Part shown: in pieces, positions 9,486 to 17,977 of the stretch
Layout: every line of letters starts with the position of its first letter
Numbering within the stretch: the first letter of the stretch is position 1
Assembly (NCBI RefSeq): GCF_001939075.1
Contig: NZ_MPTA01000002.1
Span: 248,001 to 312,000 of the forward strand
Length of the DNA stretch: 64,000 nucleotides
DNA from: Paenisporosarcina indica
Lineage (GTDB): Bacteria; Bacillota; Bacilli; Bacillales_A; Planococcaceae
Direction: 5' to 3'
The notes under the pieces: model-generated
Database searches by the model: none
Told to the model about the DNA's origin: nothing
Seen by the model: the letters and a program-made list of their open reading frames with translations, nothing else
Translations under genes and position numbers: made by a program

Positions 9486-9515
9486 AAGGCCGCTGACATT
9501 CAGCGGCCTTTTTTT
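9486..9515 (+). terminator. Rho-independent terminator of the ABC-F gene
   Basis: AAGGCCGCTG / CAGCGGCCTT stem with a 5-nt loop (ACATT) followed by a run of Ts, directly after the stop codon. Confidence 0.95.
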
Positions 9516-9528
9516 AGTGGGCTGTTGG

Positions 9529-9617
9529 GTTATTCGCGTTCATTTTGGTTTCTACCCGTTCACGTTGTGTTTATTCCCGTTCAACTATGGTTTATTCCTG
9601 TTCACTCAGTTTCTCCC
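9529..9617 (-). repeat. 21-bp tandem array A (GTTCA..TTTATTCC type)
   Basis: Four units carry the core GTTCA at 9538, 9558, 9579 and 9600, i.e. spacings of 20, 21 and 21 bp. On the minus strand the units read GTGAACGGGAATAAAC with a variable 4-5 nt joint, so the GGAATAA half resembles the arrays at 43 and 52 kb. It sits in a convergent gap between two terminators, where neither flanking gene needs a promoter. No hairpin leader was seen here. Confidence 0.8.
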
Positions 9618-9618
9618 A

Positions 9619-9649
9619 CAAAAAAACCCCTCAAAAGAAGTGTGAGGGG
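9619..9649 (-). terminator. Rho-independent terminator for the phospholipase D-like gene
   Basis: CCCCTCA (9627-9633) pairs with TGAGGGG (9643-9649) and is followed on the minus strand by a run of seven Ts. It lies about 115 bp beyond the stop at 9766. Confidence 0.8.
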
Positions 9650-9765
9650 ACTAATTGGTTTCTGGTGTTCTGATAGAGTATGGCTCGCATCAAACTAAAG
9701 CATTACCGCTGGTGATTGGTACATCACATCTTTAGAGAACTCCCCCATGGGGCAATTGCCACCAT

Positions 9766-11220
9766 TTAAAAGGTTGTTATTTTCACTGCTTTTTGGAGTG
9801 TGTAGATGAAACGTTGCCACTTTGTGGTTTCATCTTGGAATTTTTCCAAGTCCACTGTATACATGGCATCTTCGTTTTTCCAAAGACGTTCAAAATAATC
9901 TTCCATTTGTGCGACTAATTCGCTGTCATTTGGTGCGATTACCCGTAAATTATTTTCAAGGTTGTAATCATCTAATGTTCGTTCTGTATAGTTCGCAGAG
10001 CCACTTGATATTATCGTCTTGTCGTCGGATTGAATCCAGATGGCTTTCGTATGGTATTGACCGACTACGGTATTGTACCAACGAACGTTTATTTTGCCTT
10101 TTGAATCTTCAACCATTTCTTGAACGACCGGTCGATTCGGCATGCCTGATTTTTCTTGACCAAATGAGTTTTTATTTGGATCCAAGATCATATTGACTTC
10201 AACTCCGCGATTTGCCGCATCAATCAATGCGTTAACAATGTCGCGTTTAGCAATGAAGAACATCCCAAGCCAAATTTTATCGCCTTCATTTGTTTTCGCC
10301 AAATCTGAAAGTAGTGCATCCAAGATTTTTTTCTCGGTTATATATTGAACTTCGTATTCCCCTTCTTCCTTCTCTTCTTCAATTCGAGGAAGTTTGGGTC
10401 CACCAGAAAATATGGAAACGGCTTCTTCCGACTCTAAAATGTCATTTATTATTTGGCCTGTTACTTTCAATGCGATATTGCCATGGAATCCACTCGCATC
10501 GTGTGCATTTGACGAAGTGATCATGGCCTCGTTGTCAGTCACTACTGCTTTTCGGTGATTGGCCTTGATATTCAATAGTTTCATATACGAGGCTATTGTC
10601 ATTTTCGGTGCATCACTCGCCATCGCATTATCAATCCAACCTTCTCCCCCAATATCAAACCATTGGAATATTGTACGATAAATTCCAGAATAAATTGGTG
10701 TAGAGTCACGCAATTGATCTAAATCGGTATACACAATTTCGACTCCCGCTTCTCGCATCTTTTTGAACCATTCATTTTCGTAAGAACCATATCCACGATT
10801 AAGTGGATCTGTGATAAACACGACTGGCATATCTGGATGTTCGATCTTTTTATTAACTAGTTTAGTAGTAATGGTATCCACAATTTTGGGAAAGTCTTCT
10901 TTCTGATCATAATAGCCATCAAATAAGAAAAAATCGATTACTATAAAATCTTCAGCCTCGTCGATCATGGTGTATACAGAATTAAAGATGTTGTTTTCAT
11001 GAACCATTTCCGACCCTTTTTGATCTTGAGAATAGGTCAAATCGGTAACGAATTCGACCGTATCGGTTTTATGCATTTCTCCTACATATGAAATTCCAGC
11101 AGGGAGTGGTTTAAATGTATGCCATAAAATGGCGGCAATATAAATCAGCGCAAACACGCCTAAAGAACCAAGCACAATTCTTTTGCGCTTGCTCCACGGT
11201 TTACTCGGCTTGTCAGCCAT
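9766..11220 (-). CDS. Membrane-anchored phospholipase D-like (cardiolipin synthase-like) protein
   Basis: A 484-residue protein with a lysine/arginine-rich N terminus and one transmembrane helix (about residues 14-31, IVLGSLGVFALIYIAAIL), then two HKD domains of the phospholipase D superfamily facing outward. The first motif is HRKAVVTD followed by SSN instead of the usual GSxN. The second is HTKAIWIQSDD followed by GSANYTERT, where H and D are three residues further apart than in the canonical HxKx4D. Such proteins transfer or hydrolyse phosphodiesters; a role in phospholipid metabolism is inferred. The ATG follows AAGGGGG. A 21-bp array lies about 75-175 bp upstream of the start, pointing towards the gene. 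Confidence 0.82.
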   Translation of the reverse strand: MADKPSKPWSKRKRIVLGSLGVFALIYIAAILWHTFKPLPAGISYVGEMHKTDTVEFVTDLTYSQDQKGSEMVHENNIFNSVYTMIDEAEDFIVIDFFLFDGYYDQKEDFPKIVDTITTKLVNKKIEHPDMPVVFITDPLNRGYGSYENEWFKKMREAGVEIVYTDLDQLRDSTPIYSGIYRTIFQWFDIGGEGWIDNAMASDAPKMTIASYMKLLNIKANHRKAVVTDNEAMITSSNAHDASGFHGNIALKVTGQIINDILESEEAVSIFSGGPKLPRIEEEKEEGEYEVQYITEKKILDALLSDLAKTNEGDKIWLGMFFIAKRDIVNALIDAANRGVEVNMILDPNKNSFGQEKSGMPNRPVVQEMVEDSKGKINVRWYNTVVGQYHTKAIWIQSDDKTIISSGSANYTERTLDDYNLENNLRVIAPNDSELVAQMEDYFERLWKNEDAMYTVDLEKFQDETTKWQRFIYTLQKAVKITTF

Positions 11221-11287
11221 TGATGTTTCCCCCTTGGCAAATGAAAATTAATCTATTATCCATTCCCTTTTTGTACAGATTACAAAC

Positions 11288-11397
11288 CGTATTTCCTACG
11301 TGGAAGGCTATTTTTCCTACGTGACACCTCTTTTTTCCTACGTCACGATCGTTTTTTCCTACGCGACCTCCGATTTTTACAACTGAGCGATTGCTCA
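11288..11397 (-). repeat. 21-bp tandem array B with hairpin leader (TCACGTAGGAA type)
   Basis: Read on the minus strand, a TGAGC-N4-GCTCA hairpin (11397-11384) is followed by GTTGTAA and four CGTAGGAA units. In plus coordinates the CCTACG cores begin at 11295, 11316, 11337 and 11358, exactly 21 bp apart, and TTACAAC at 11377-11383 is in the same register as a degenerate first unit. The array lies between the sigma-factor terminator and the start of the phospholipase D-like gene, i.e. in that gene's upstream region. Confidence 0.88.
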
Positions 11398-11410
11398 CCT
11401 TCATGTCATT

Positions 11411-11442
11411 AAAAAAGTCACAGCCCTGAATGGCTGTGACTT
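11411..11442 (-). terminator. Rho-independent terminator of the ECF sigma gene
   Basis: AAGTCACAGCC pairs with GGCTGTGACTT around a 6-nt loop, with six Ts following on the minus strand, 7 bp past the stop. Confidence 0.93.
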
Positions 11443-11448
11443 CTATTA

Positions 11449-11994
11449 TTATGCTGGGAGATAATCGACGGCAGCGCTGTCTGCAATTAACATCTCTTTC
11501 AAACGTTGTTTGGCACGGAATAGACGTGATTTGACTGTCCCTATTGACACCTTCATCAATTCAGCAATTTCAACGAGTGAGTATTGATGCACGTAAAAGT
11601 ACAGGACTGTCGTTTTGTAGATGTTATCTAGCTCTGCTATTTTTTGTTGGACCATTTGTGATAAATCGCCTTTTTCTAAAATATCTTCCGCAGTCAGTGT
11701 TTCACTTGGTATTAAATCAAGTACAGGTACATCCAATTGTTCTGGTTGATTTAAAATATGCTTGCTGCGACGAATCGTTTTGCGATAACGATCGCGGAAT
11801 GTATTCATACAAATAGTGGTTAACCATGCTTTCACATGTTCCACATCTTTCATATATGATTCGTAACGCACGACTTTCATCCAGACTTCTTGCATTAAAT
11901 CTTCTGCTTCGGTTTTGTTTCGAGTAAGTTTTAAACATAAGTGATAGATATAGCGATTATATTCCTCATAAACTTGTTCTACTTTTTCATTCAT
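11449..11994 (-). CDS. ECF-family RNA polymerase sigma factor
   Basis: A 181-residue sigma-70 family protein with only regions 2 and 4. Region 2 (about residues 8-75) contains DLMQEVWMKVVR, the core-binding and -10 recognition helix. Region 4 (about 115-170) ends in a helix-turn-helix, SLVEIAELMKVSIGTVKSRLFRAKQRL. It directs RNA polymerase to alternative promoters, usually in envelope or antibiotic stress. No anti-sigma factor gene adjoins it: the next gene downstream is beyond a terminator and an array, and the next upstream is a CorC-type protein. It could be controlled by a distant anti-sigma or transcriptionally. The ATG follows CGGAGGATAAATTGA. Confidence 0.92.
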   Translation of the reverse strand: MNEKVEQVYEEYNRYIYHLCLKLTRNKTEAEDLMQEVWMKVVRYESYMKDVEHVKAWLTTICMNTFRDRYRKTIRRSKHILNQPEQLDVPVLDLIPSETLTAEDILEKGDLSQMVQQKIAELDNIYKTTVLYFYVHQYSLVEIAELMKVSIGTVKSRLFRAKQRLKEMLIADSAAVDYLPA

Positions 11995-12101
11995 TCAATT
12001 TATCCTCCGTTCGTTCTTTGCTGTTGACTTTATTTTGCCAAAAACAAACCTTACGCTCCATCGGATTCACTTTCAATTAGCTTACAAAAGTGTAAGACAA
12101 C

Positions 12102-12139
12102 AAAAAAGTGCTGAAAGACTATTCGTCTTCAAGCACTTT
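12102..12139 (-). terminator. Terminator overlapping the 3' end of the CorC-type gene
   Basis: On the minus strand AAGTGCT.TGAAGAC pairs with GTCTTTC.AGCACTT around GAATA and is followed by six Ts. The left arm encodes the last codons of the gene, so the stop codon lies in the loop. Confidence 0.9.
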
Positions 12140-13369
12140 CTCAGCTTTTATTGTAATGGTCAGTTGTAAAATACGGTTACGGTCCATTTGATTTATTTCA
12201 AAATGAAGATTCTCGTATGTAAACTGCTCGCCGCTTTCAGGCATGTGACCGAATTGTTGCAAGACAAAACCACCAATGGTTTCATGATCATTTGGAATCT
12301 CCACTTTGAACATTTCATTGACATCTTCGATTTCTAATCGACCGTGACAAATAAGACGATTTTCGGTCATTTCATAAACTAAAATATCCTCATCTTCATC
12401 TGATTCATCTTCAATCTCTTGACCGATCATTTCCTCAATAATATCTTCATGCGTGATGATTCCTAGTGTTCCACCGTATTCATCCAACACGATTGCCATA
12501 TGTTTTTTCTTTGAGAGCATTTGTTTAAAGACTTTTTCAACGCTGATCGATTGGACGACAAACATTGGTTCGCGGTCAATTATTTCATGGAGTTCGATTG
12601 TTGGATCCATTGACCACTCGATAAGTGTCTTCGAGTAGAACATACCGACAATCTGGTCCATACTTTCTTCATATACTGGATAACGAGTGTAGTAATGTTC
12701 CAGGATTATGTCCCGTACTTCTTCATATGTACAATCGATATGAACCCCAATAATTTCCGTGCGATGTGTTTCCAAGACGTCCTGTACATCTTTATTTGGA
12801 AAGTCGAGCACTCCTTTTAATCTTTCAGACTCTTCTTCCTCAAAAGTACCTTCCGTTGACGCAATATCGACCATCGTACGTAGTTCTTCTTTAGTTAAAG
12901 TAGCCTCTTTTACTGCACCATTTGAAATAATCCGAATAAATACATTCGTGAATTTAGCAATTAAAAATGTAATGGGTCTCACTATTTGTACCAAAAATGC
13001 AATAATTGGTGCCACGATATATGCGATGCGATCCGAGAATGTAACTGCAATTGTTTTCGGTAATACTTCACCGAAAATAATGATGATTAAGGTTAGGATC
13101 GTCGTTACAACCAATACTGACCAACCGTGTCGAATGGCAATAATCGTTAGTAACGTTGGCATTAAAATATTTACGATATTATTCCCAATCAATATCGTGG
13201 TAATCATGCGGTCCGGCTTCTCTATAAGCACGAGGAGCTTTTGTGACATACGATCCCCTTGCTCAGCACGAAGCTGGACCTTCATCCTACTTATTGCGGT
13301 TAGTGCCGTTTCACTACCTGAAAAGAAAAACGACAACAATAAACAAATGGCTAAACCGATAAATTCCAT
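12119..13369 (-). CDS. CNNM/CorC (HlyC)-family membrane protein with CBS pair
   Basis: A 416-residue protein in three parts: an N-terminal DUF21/CNNM transmembrane domain with about four helices (residues 1-180), two CBS domains (about 200-330, including the segment HMAIVLDEYGGTLGIITHED), and a C-terminal CorC_HlyC domain (about 335-410). Family members are implicated in magnesium or cobalt efflux and membrane homeostasis. The motif GSETALTAISRMK near the N terminus is typical of the DUF21 helix 1. The ATG at 13369 follows AGGAGGAAACACGGTTA. It reads away from the dipeptidase gene. Confidence 0.9.
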   Translation of the reverse strand: MEFIGLAICLLLSFFFSGSETALTAISRMKVQLRAEQGDRMSQKLLVLIEKPDRMITTILIGNNIVNILMPTLLTIIAIRHGWSVLVVTTILTLIIIIFGEVLPKTIAVTFSDRIAYIVAPIIAFLVQIVRPITFLIAKFTNVFIRIISNGAVKEATLTKEELRTMVDIASTEGTFEEEESERLKGVLDFPNKDVQDVLETHRTEIIGVHIDCTYEEVRDIILEHYYTRYPVYEESMDQIVGMFYSKTLIEWSMDPTIELHEIIDREPMFVVQSISVEKVFKQMLSKKKHMAIVLDEYGGTLGIITHEDIIEEMIGQEIEDESDEDEDILVYEMTENRLICHGRLEIEDVNEMFKVEIPNDHETIGGFVLQQFGHMPESGEQFTYENLHFEINQMDRNRILQLTITIKAEKVLEDE

Positions 13370-13532
13370 TAACCGTGTTTCCTCCTGTATGAGTCAAAAA
13401 TCCCGCTCAAATTCTAGTATTTTAATAATACCATATTCTAAATTCCTATGTCTCATTTCATTCGCTGCATTTCCTTGAAAAGAATATGCTATACTATTTT
13501 CATTCTCGAAATTTTGTGAAAAGAGGGATTTT

Positions 13533-14930
13533 ATGAGTCATTTACAATCATTAAATACGTATTTTGAAACAAAACGTGAAGAACACTTAGACGAGTTAAA
13601 ACAATTTTTACGAATTCCTAGTATTAGTTCATTGTCTGAACACAAACAAGACATGCAAACAGCAGCAGAATGGTTAGCTGGATCCTTGAAAGATGCAGGG
13701 TTGGAAAACGTATCAATCGATGAAACCAAAGGACATCCTGTAGTCTATGCAGATTGGTTGCATGCTGAAGGAAAACCAACAATTTTAGTTTATGGTCACT
13801 ATGACGTTCAACCAGTGGATCCATTAAATTTATGGAAATCAGAGCCTTTTGATCCTCAAGTTCGTGATAACAAATTGTTTGCACGTGGCGCTAGTGATGA
13901 TAAAGGACAAGTATACATGCATGTAAAAGCGATTGAAGCTTTGTTCCAAACGGAAGGTAAATTACCTGTCAATGTGAAATTCTGTATTGAAGGGGAAGAA
14001 GAAATCGGTAGCCCGAACTTACCGGAATATGTAGAAGCAAATACTGAAAAACTGGCAGCTGATATCATTGTCATCTCTGACACAGGTATGCAAGGTCCAG
14101 GAAAACCAGCTGTATGTTATGGATTACGCGGATTAGCTGGTGTTCAAATCGAAGTTACAGGCGCCAATAGCGATCTTCACTCCGGGCTTTATGGTGGTGG
14201 CGTTCAAAACTCAATCCATGCATTAGTTGAAGTACTGGATTCATTCCGTGACGCGGAAGGTACAATTCTAGTTGAAGGTTTCTATGACAATGTTCGTCCC
14301 GTTTCCGAGGAGGAACGTGCTGCATATGCCGCACTGGAATTTGATGAAGAAGCACTACAAGAAGAGCTTGGTGTTGACGCGTTATTCGGTGAAAAAGGGT
14401 TTACTCATCTAGAGCGTACTTGGGTTCGTCCAACTTTAGAAGTCAACGGCATATTTGGAGGTTTCTCAGGCGAAGGGATCAAGACTGTCCTTCCTGCTGA
14501 AGCTGGTGCCAAGATCACTTGTCGTTTAGTGCCTGATCAAGATCCAGATGAAATTGTGGCTAAGTTAAAAGCACATATTGAAAAACATAAACCTGTAGGT
14601 GTTTCTGTTAAAGTGACTGAGTTTGATAAAGGGAAACCGTTCATTACTCCTTTTGATCACCCTGCGATTCAAGCAGCCGGTCGTTCTTATGAAAAAGTTT
14701 ACCATGTGCCTACATCCTATGTTCGTGGCGGCGGTTCCATACCGATTGTGGCGTCATTTGATGAAATCTTAGGTCTTCCTGTTGTGTTAATGGGCTTTGG
14801 TCTTGCTTCTGAAAATTTCCATGCTCCGAATGAACATTTCCATTTGGAGAACTTTGATCAAGGCTTGCGAGTGATTGGCGATTACTATTATGAAATCGCT
14901 CAGTTTTCTTCAGGAGATTTGAAAAAGTAA
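13533..14930 (+). CDS. M20-family dipeptidase
   Basis: A 465-residue zinc metallopeptidase. The metal site is readable: YGHYDVQP (first His/Asp) near residue 88, ARGASDDKGQ (bridging Asp) near 119, EGEEEIGSPN (general base and metal Glu) near 154 and a late His in ASENFHAPNEHF near 440. A dimerisation lid domain lies between about 200 and 340. The size and the GLRGL..VQIEV.G motif match the dipeptidase/CNDP-like subgroup that splits dipeptides in the cytosol. The ATG follows AAGAGGGATTTT. A strong terminator follows about 70 bp downstream. Confidence 0.92.
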   Translation: MSHLQSLNTYFETKREEHLDELKQFLRIPSISSLSEHKQDMQTAAEWLAGSLKDAGLENVSIDETKGHPVVYADWLHAEGKPTILVYGHYDVQPVDPLNLWKSEPFDPQVRDNKLFARGASDDKGQVYMHVKAIEALFQTEGKLPVNVKFCIEGEEEIGSPNLPEYVEANTEKLAADIIVISDTGMQGPGKPAVCYGLRGLAGVQIEVTGANSDLHSGLYGGGVQNSIHALVEVLDSFRDAEGTILVEGFYDNVRPVSEEERAAYAALEFDEEALQEELGVDALFGEKGFTHLERTWVRPTLEVNGIFGGFSGEGIKTVLPAEAGAKITCRLVPDQDPDEIVAKLKAHIEKHKPVGVSVKVTEFDKGKPFITPFDHPAIQAAGRSYEKVYHVPTSYVRGGGSIPIVASFDEILGLPVVLMGFGLASENFHAPNEHFHLENFDQGLRVIGDYYYEIAQFSSGDLKK

Positions 14931-14949
14931 TTCTACTACTTGACTACAA

Positions 14950-15235
14950 TTCCAGGGTGCTCTGGACGCTTTACTGCTGCACCTTGATCTAAGGAATAAA
15001 AGGGATGGATGTTGTGACTTAGTCGCAACATCCATCCCTCTTTTTTTCAGACCATCCTGCGGCGGATATGCGTTGTCGCCCCCTTGCATTCTGTTAAGTC
15101 ATAGTGTTTTTGGTTTGGGGAACTAGTGAATAGATTACTTCCTATTTCTAACAATCGGTCAAAGATGAAATTTTGACCTCCCACTGCTTTCTTTATTTTC
15201 ATATTACCTTCCCTAATATGTCACTTTATTTTCCC
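14950..15235 (+). repeat. Dispersed repeat R1, copy 1
   Basis: This stretch is about 285 bp long and recurs at 33801-34093 (near full length) and 35508-35660 (3' half). Conserved blocks are TTCCAGGG, ACTGCTGCACC, a GGG-rich hairpin with loop TGACTTNGTC, CATCCTGCGGCGG, GTCGCCCCCTT, and GACCTCCCACTGCTTTCTTT. Two hairpins covary between copies. It fills most of the 560-bp gap between the dipeptidase and nitroreductase genes, which otherwise holds no ORF with a ribosome binding site. Confidence 0.8.
15002..15047 (+). terminator. Terminator hairpin inside repeat R1, copy 1
   Basis: A 13-bp stem GGGATGGATGTTG / CAACATCCATCCC with loop TGACTTAGTCG is followed by CTCTTTTTTT. It would end the dipeptidase transcript. 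Confidence 0.9.
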
Positions 15236-15310
15236 CGTCATAGTCCTACCTTAAAGAATGCCTCCTGTTCTCTTGCACTAATACGTAAACATGTAAAAAA
15301 TATCATACAC

Positions 15311-15430
15311 AAATAAAGGAATGCCATAGCAGCCGAAATTCCATCTTCGGCTGCTCATTTTATTGCAGATAGTGACGATTCTCTAGTAACCCAATGTCAA
15401 AAAACGATTTGCCTGAAAGTTATAGGGGGG
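15311..15430 (-). repeat. Dispersed repeat R2 (related to R1 in reverse), copy 1
   Basis: AATAAAGGAATGCCATAGC, then hairpin arms AGCAGCCGAA / TTCGGCTGCT with loop ATTCCATC, then GTGACGATTCT. The same arrangement occurs at 35172-35300. The reverse complement of R1 has the same order of motifs (ATAAAGAAAGCAG, a hairpin with loop ATTCCATC, then a TTCTTTAG block), so R1 and R2 here form an inverted pair. Confidence 0.75.
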
Positions 15431-15450
15431 CCCCATTATCAAATTCAAAG

Positions 15451-15496
15451 AAAATCCCGGTTCACGCATACTATGCGTAAACCGGGATTTTTTAGT
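15451..15496. terminator. Terminator downstream of the nitroreductase gene
   Basis: AAATCCCGGTT.ACGCATA pairs with TATGCGT.AACCGGGATTT. A-rich and T-rich flanks on both sides make it look bidirectional. It overlaps the nitroreductase stop codon. Confidence 0.88.
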
Positions 15497-16067
15497 TTGT
15501 GCCGAAGAACGAAACGAATTCTTCCACTTCTTTACGTGGTTTTGGTTTTGGCATTTCATCGAAATAACCAAATTGCAACATGCTGATGATGCGTTCGCCT
15601 TGCTGGACGCCAAGTGCTTCACGGAATTTTGGTGTATCAAGGAACCCTGGTGTTTTCCAACAAGAACCAATTCCTAAATCCCATGCAAGCAATTGTGCAT
15701 TTTGAATGTACGTGCTCGCTGCAGCGTAATCTTCCAGACGCTCTTTTTGACGTGCATCTTCCGGAACAATCATAAATGCATAAGCTCCAGGTGTCGTGAA
15801 TTTTTTCATTTGTTTTGCTAAATCTTCTTCTGAAAGTTCTTTCCATTTCGCTACACCAAACTCGAGTAACACGGTATGTAGTTCGCTCAATTCTTTCCCA
15901 CAAGCGACCACTAAACGCCAAGGTTGACGAGCGCCGTGATTTGGTGCCCATTTTGCATCATCTAAAATATTCATTAAAGTGTCGCGTTCAACTGGTTGAC
16001 CATTAAAGACTTTGATCGAACGACGTTGAAGTATGGCGTCACGTACTGATAAAGATTGTTCATTCAT
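15492..16067 (-). CDS. Nitroreductase-family flavoprotein
   Basis: A 191-residue FMN enzyme. RRSIKVFNGQPVE near residue 16 is the conserved FMN-phosphate binding start of the family; WAPNHGARQPWRLVV near residue 40 and GIGSCWKTPGFL near residue 132 complete the flavin and dimer contacts. Family members reduce nitro groups, quinones or enones with NAD(P)H. Length matches the short YdjA/YodC-like subgroup. The ATG at 16067 has only a distant AAAAGGGG site 12-15 nt upstream. No metabolic neighbours help choose a substrate. Confidence 0.88.
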   Translation of the reverse strand: MNEQSLSVRDAILQRRSIKVFNGQPVERDTLMNILDDAKWAPNHGARQPWRLVVACGKELSELHTVLLEFGVAKWKELSEEDLAKQMKKFTTPGAYAFMIVPEDARQKERLEDYAAASTYIQNAQLLAWDLGIGSCWKTPGFLDTPKFREALGVQQGERIISMLQFGYFDEMPKPKPRKEVEEFVSFFGTN

Positions 16068-16189
16068 AATGTATAAGTACCCCTTTTCACTATCAAGTTA
16101 TGTATTGCATCCTACTTAGAAATTTATAAGCTATGGACCATTGTAGCACATGTTAATACCGTAAAAAACAAGCCACTCGTTTGCGTCGT

Positions 16190-16255
16190 TTATTTCATGG
16201 TGACGCAATTTCTTCCTTTTTCTTTCGCTTCATAAAGTGCTTGATCCGCTAAACT
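16190..16255 (-). pseudogene. C-terminal remnant of a GGDEF (diguanylate cyclase) gene
   Basis: On the minus strand, 16249-16190 reads ADQALYEAKEKGRNCVTMK then TAA. This is the typical last helix and strand of a GGDEF domain (ADxALYxAKxxGRN). An in-frame TAA lies a few codons upstream (about 16257) and no GGDEF signature precedes it, so only about 20 codons survive. The rest of the 324-bp gap to the PlsY paralogue shows no other gene. Confidence 0.85.
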
Positions 16256-16391
16256 TTAATTTAGGAGGAGAATGAGGAATATGAGAATGTAAATCTGTTT
16301 CTTCAAGTGAGAACTTCCTTAATCTATATTTATTATATCCTAAAACCACCTCTTCCTTCATAATAAAGAGAAAGGATTTTGGGGGGCTCAC

Positions 16392-16961
16392 ATGTTTGTC
16401 TATCTCATAGGTAGCTATTTTTTGGGAACTTTACTAACTGCCTGGTGGGTAGGTAAGTTTTATAAAACCGACTTACGTAAGCATCGCAGTGGGAATTTAG
16501 GGGCTCGCAATGCTGGGGCTGTAATAGGGAAAAGTGCATTCTTCCTCACCTTATTGGGCGATGCTATAAAAGGTGTTGTCGTCATACTAGTTGGACGATA
16601 TCTCGATTATCCAGAATGGATTGTCGCAATTGGTGGGTTACTCGTTATTTGTGGTCACATCTTTCCCTTTTGGTTAAAAGGAAAAGGTGGTAAAGGCATT
16701 GCTACTTTCGTTGGCATCGGACTCACATTTAACCTCTTTTTTGCGCTTGCTTTTACGATTGGCTTTCTTGTAGTACTTCCCTTCCTGCGCAGCGCGACAC
16801 TAAGCATGTTATTTGGTTTCCTGGCGTACACTGGGACAATCATCTATTTTCAAGATGTCCAAGTTTCCTTGCCTATAATAGTTGCTATTCTCTTGATTAT
16901 GTATCGTCACCGCTTTGATTTCAAACAATCCTATTATGAACAAAGATGGAAACGTTCTTAA
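16392..16961 (+). CDS. PlsY-type glycerol-3-phosphate acyltransferase paralogue
   Basis: A 189-residue membrane protein with about five to six hydrophobic helices. It keeps the three PlsY loops in recognisable form: HRSGNLGARNAGAV (motif 1, normally GSGNxGxTN), GHIFPFWLKGKGGKGIAT (motif 2, with the acyl-phosphate binding GGKG), and a degenerate third motif near YRHRFDFKQ. PlsY moves the acyl group of acyl-phosphate to glycerol-3-phosphate. The changes in motif 1 (GARNAGAV) suggest a divergent second copy rather than the main enzyme, which in related bacteria usually sits near the topoisomerase IV genes. The ATG follows TTTTGGGGGGCTCAC. Confidence 0.78.
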   Translation: MFVYLIGSYFLGTLLTAWWVGKFYKTDLRKHRSGNLGARNAGAVIGKSAFFLTLLGDAIKGVVVILVGRYLDYPEWIVAIGGLLVICGHIFPFWLKGKGGKGIATFVGIGLTFNLFFALAFTIGFLVVLPFLRSATLSMLFGFLAYTGTIIYFQDVQVSLPIIVAILLIMYRHRFDFKQSYYEQRWKRS

Positions 16962-17078
16962 TATTATCTTCTAAATAGCTTTATTTTAATCTAAAGTTAC
17001 GACTATCGTGAAAGAATACTATTCATGTTATAATATTTAAAAATCAAAATTTTTAATTAAAGATAGGATGATTCGTTC

Positions 17079-17936
17079 ATGTCAAAAAAACCGATTGCCT
17101 GGGTTGTTGATAGTACCGCTTTTATTAGCGATACGCTTGCAGCTCACCCTGATGTACATGTCGTCCCATTGACCATTCATTTTGGGCAAGAACAATATGC
17201 AGACGGGATTGAATTAACATCAGATCAACTCTATGATCGTATTCGAAATGCGCAAGAATTCCCGAAAACATCACAACCAGCTGCCGGTGAATTTGCCAAG
17301 CTGTATGAAAAAATCAGTGAAAATTACGAAGCCATTTTAGCCGTACATGTTTCTGCAAAATTGAGTGGTACCTTGTCTTCATCAAAATCTGGTGCAGAAA
17401 TCGCCGAAGTTCACATGGAGTGTGTGGATTCACTTTCTCTATCCACAGGGATTACCAAACTTGTAGAGCGTGGACTGGACTTGCAGGAAAGTGGAATGAA
17501 ACTTGAAGATATTGCAAATGAGCTTCGCAATCAAGTGAAAAATTTCCGTAATTACATCTTGATTGGTAATTTAAACCAACTATATAAAGGCGGGCGCATG
17601 AGTAGCGTTCAATTCTATTTAGGGAGTTTACTACAAGTCAAACCAATCATACAAATAACGGCTGAAGGCGAACTGAAAGCTCTGGATAAAGTACGCTCTC
17701 AAAAGAAAGCCCTTACTTATTTAGTCGATAAAGCCGTTGATGCTTTTACTAATGATGGCGTACGATCTATTGATTTGATGCAAGGAAATATTCCAGAGCA
17801 AGCAGAAGAATTGAAGAACTTAATTCAAGCAAAAGTGCCTGACTTAGAAGTTCGTATTGGTGAGATCAGCTCTGTACTTGCCGTACATGCTGGCGAAGGA
17901 ACACTTGCTATTCTTTGGTATACTCCATCAAAGTAA
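17079..17936 (+). CDS. DegV-family fatty acid-binding protein
   Basis: A 285-residue two-domain DegV protein. VVDSTAFISDTL near the N terminus carries the D-S-T/S motif that contacts the fatty acid carboxylate, and AKLSGTLSSSKSGAEIA (about residues 88-104) is the second ligand-binding loop. In Firmicutes such proteins (FakB) present fatty acids to the kinase FakA for phosphorylation, feeding PlsX/PlsY. That fits the PlsY paralogue directly upstream, although the 117-bp gap with a TATAAT box at 17039-17044 suggests its own promoter. A strong terminator follows. Confidence 0.9.
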   Translation: MSKKPIAWVVDSTAFISDTLAAHPDVHVVPLTIHFGQEQYADGIELTSDQLYDRIRNAQEFPKTSQPAAGEFAKLYEKISENYEAILAVHVSAKLSGTLSSSKSGAEIAEVHMECVDSLSLSTGITKLVERGLDLQESGMKLEDIANELRNQVKNFRNYILIGNLNQLYKGGRMSSVQFYLGSLLQVKPIIQITAEGELKALDKVRSQKKALTYLVDKAVDAFTNDGVRSIDLMQGNIPEQAEELKNLIQAKVPDLEVRIGEISSVLAVHAGEGTLAILWYTPSK

Positions 17937-17943
17937 ACGTCAG

Positions 17944-17977
17944 AAACCCTTGGGCAACTTGAGCCCAAGGGTTTTCT
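17944..17977 (+). terminator. Terminator of the DegV gene
   Basis: AAACCCTTGGGC pairs with GCCCAAGGGTTT around AACTTGA, followed by TTCT. It ends at the stop codon of the convergent amidase gene and may serve both. Confidence 0.88.

Noticed and set aside
11213-11404. 63-residue minus-strand ORF with HVGK/DVGK repeats
   Set aside because: It is the array B sequence read in frame (21 bp = 7 codons). No ribosome binding site and no fixed heptad composition outside the array.
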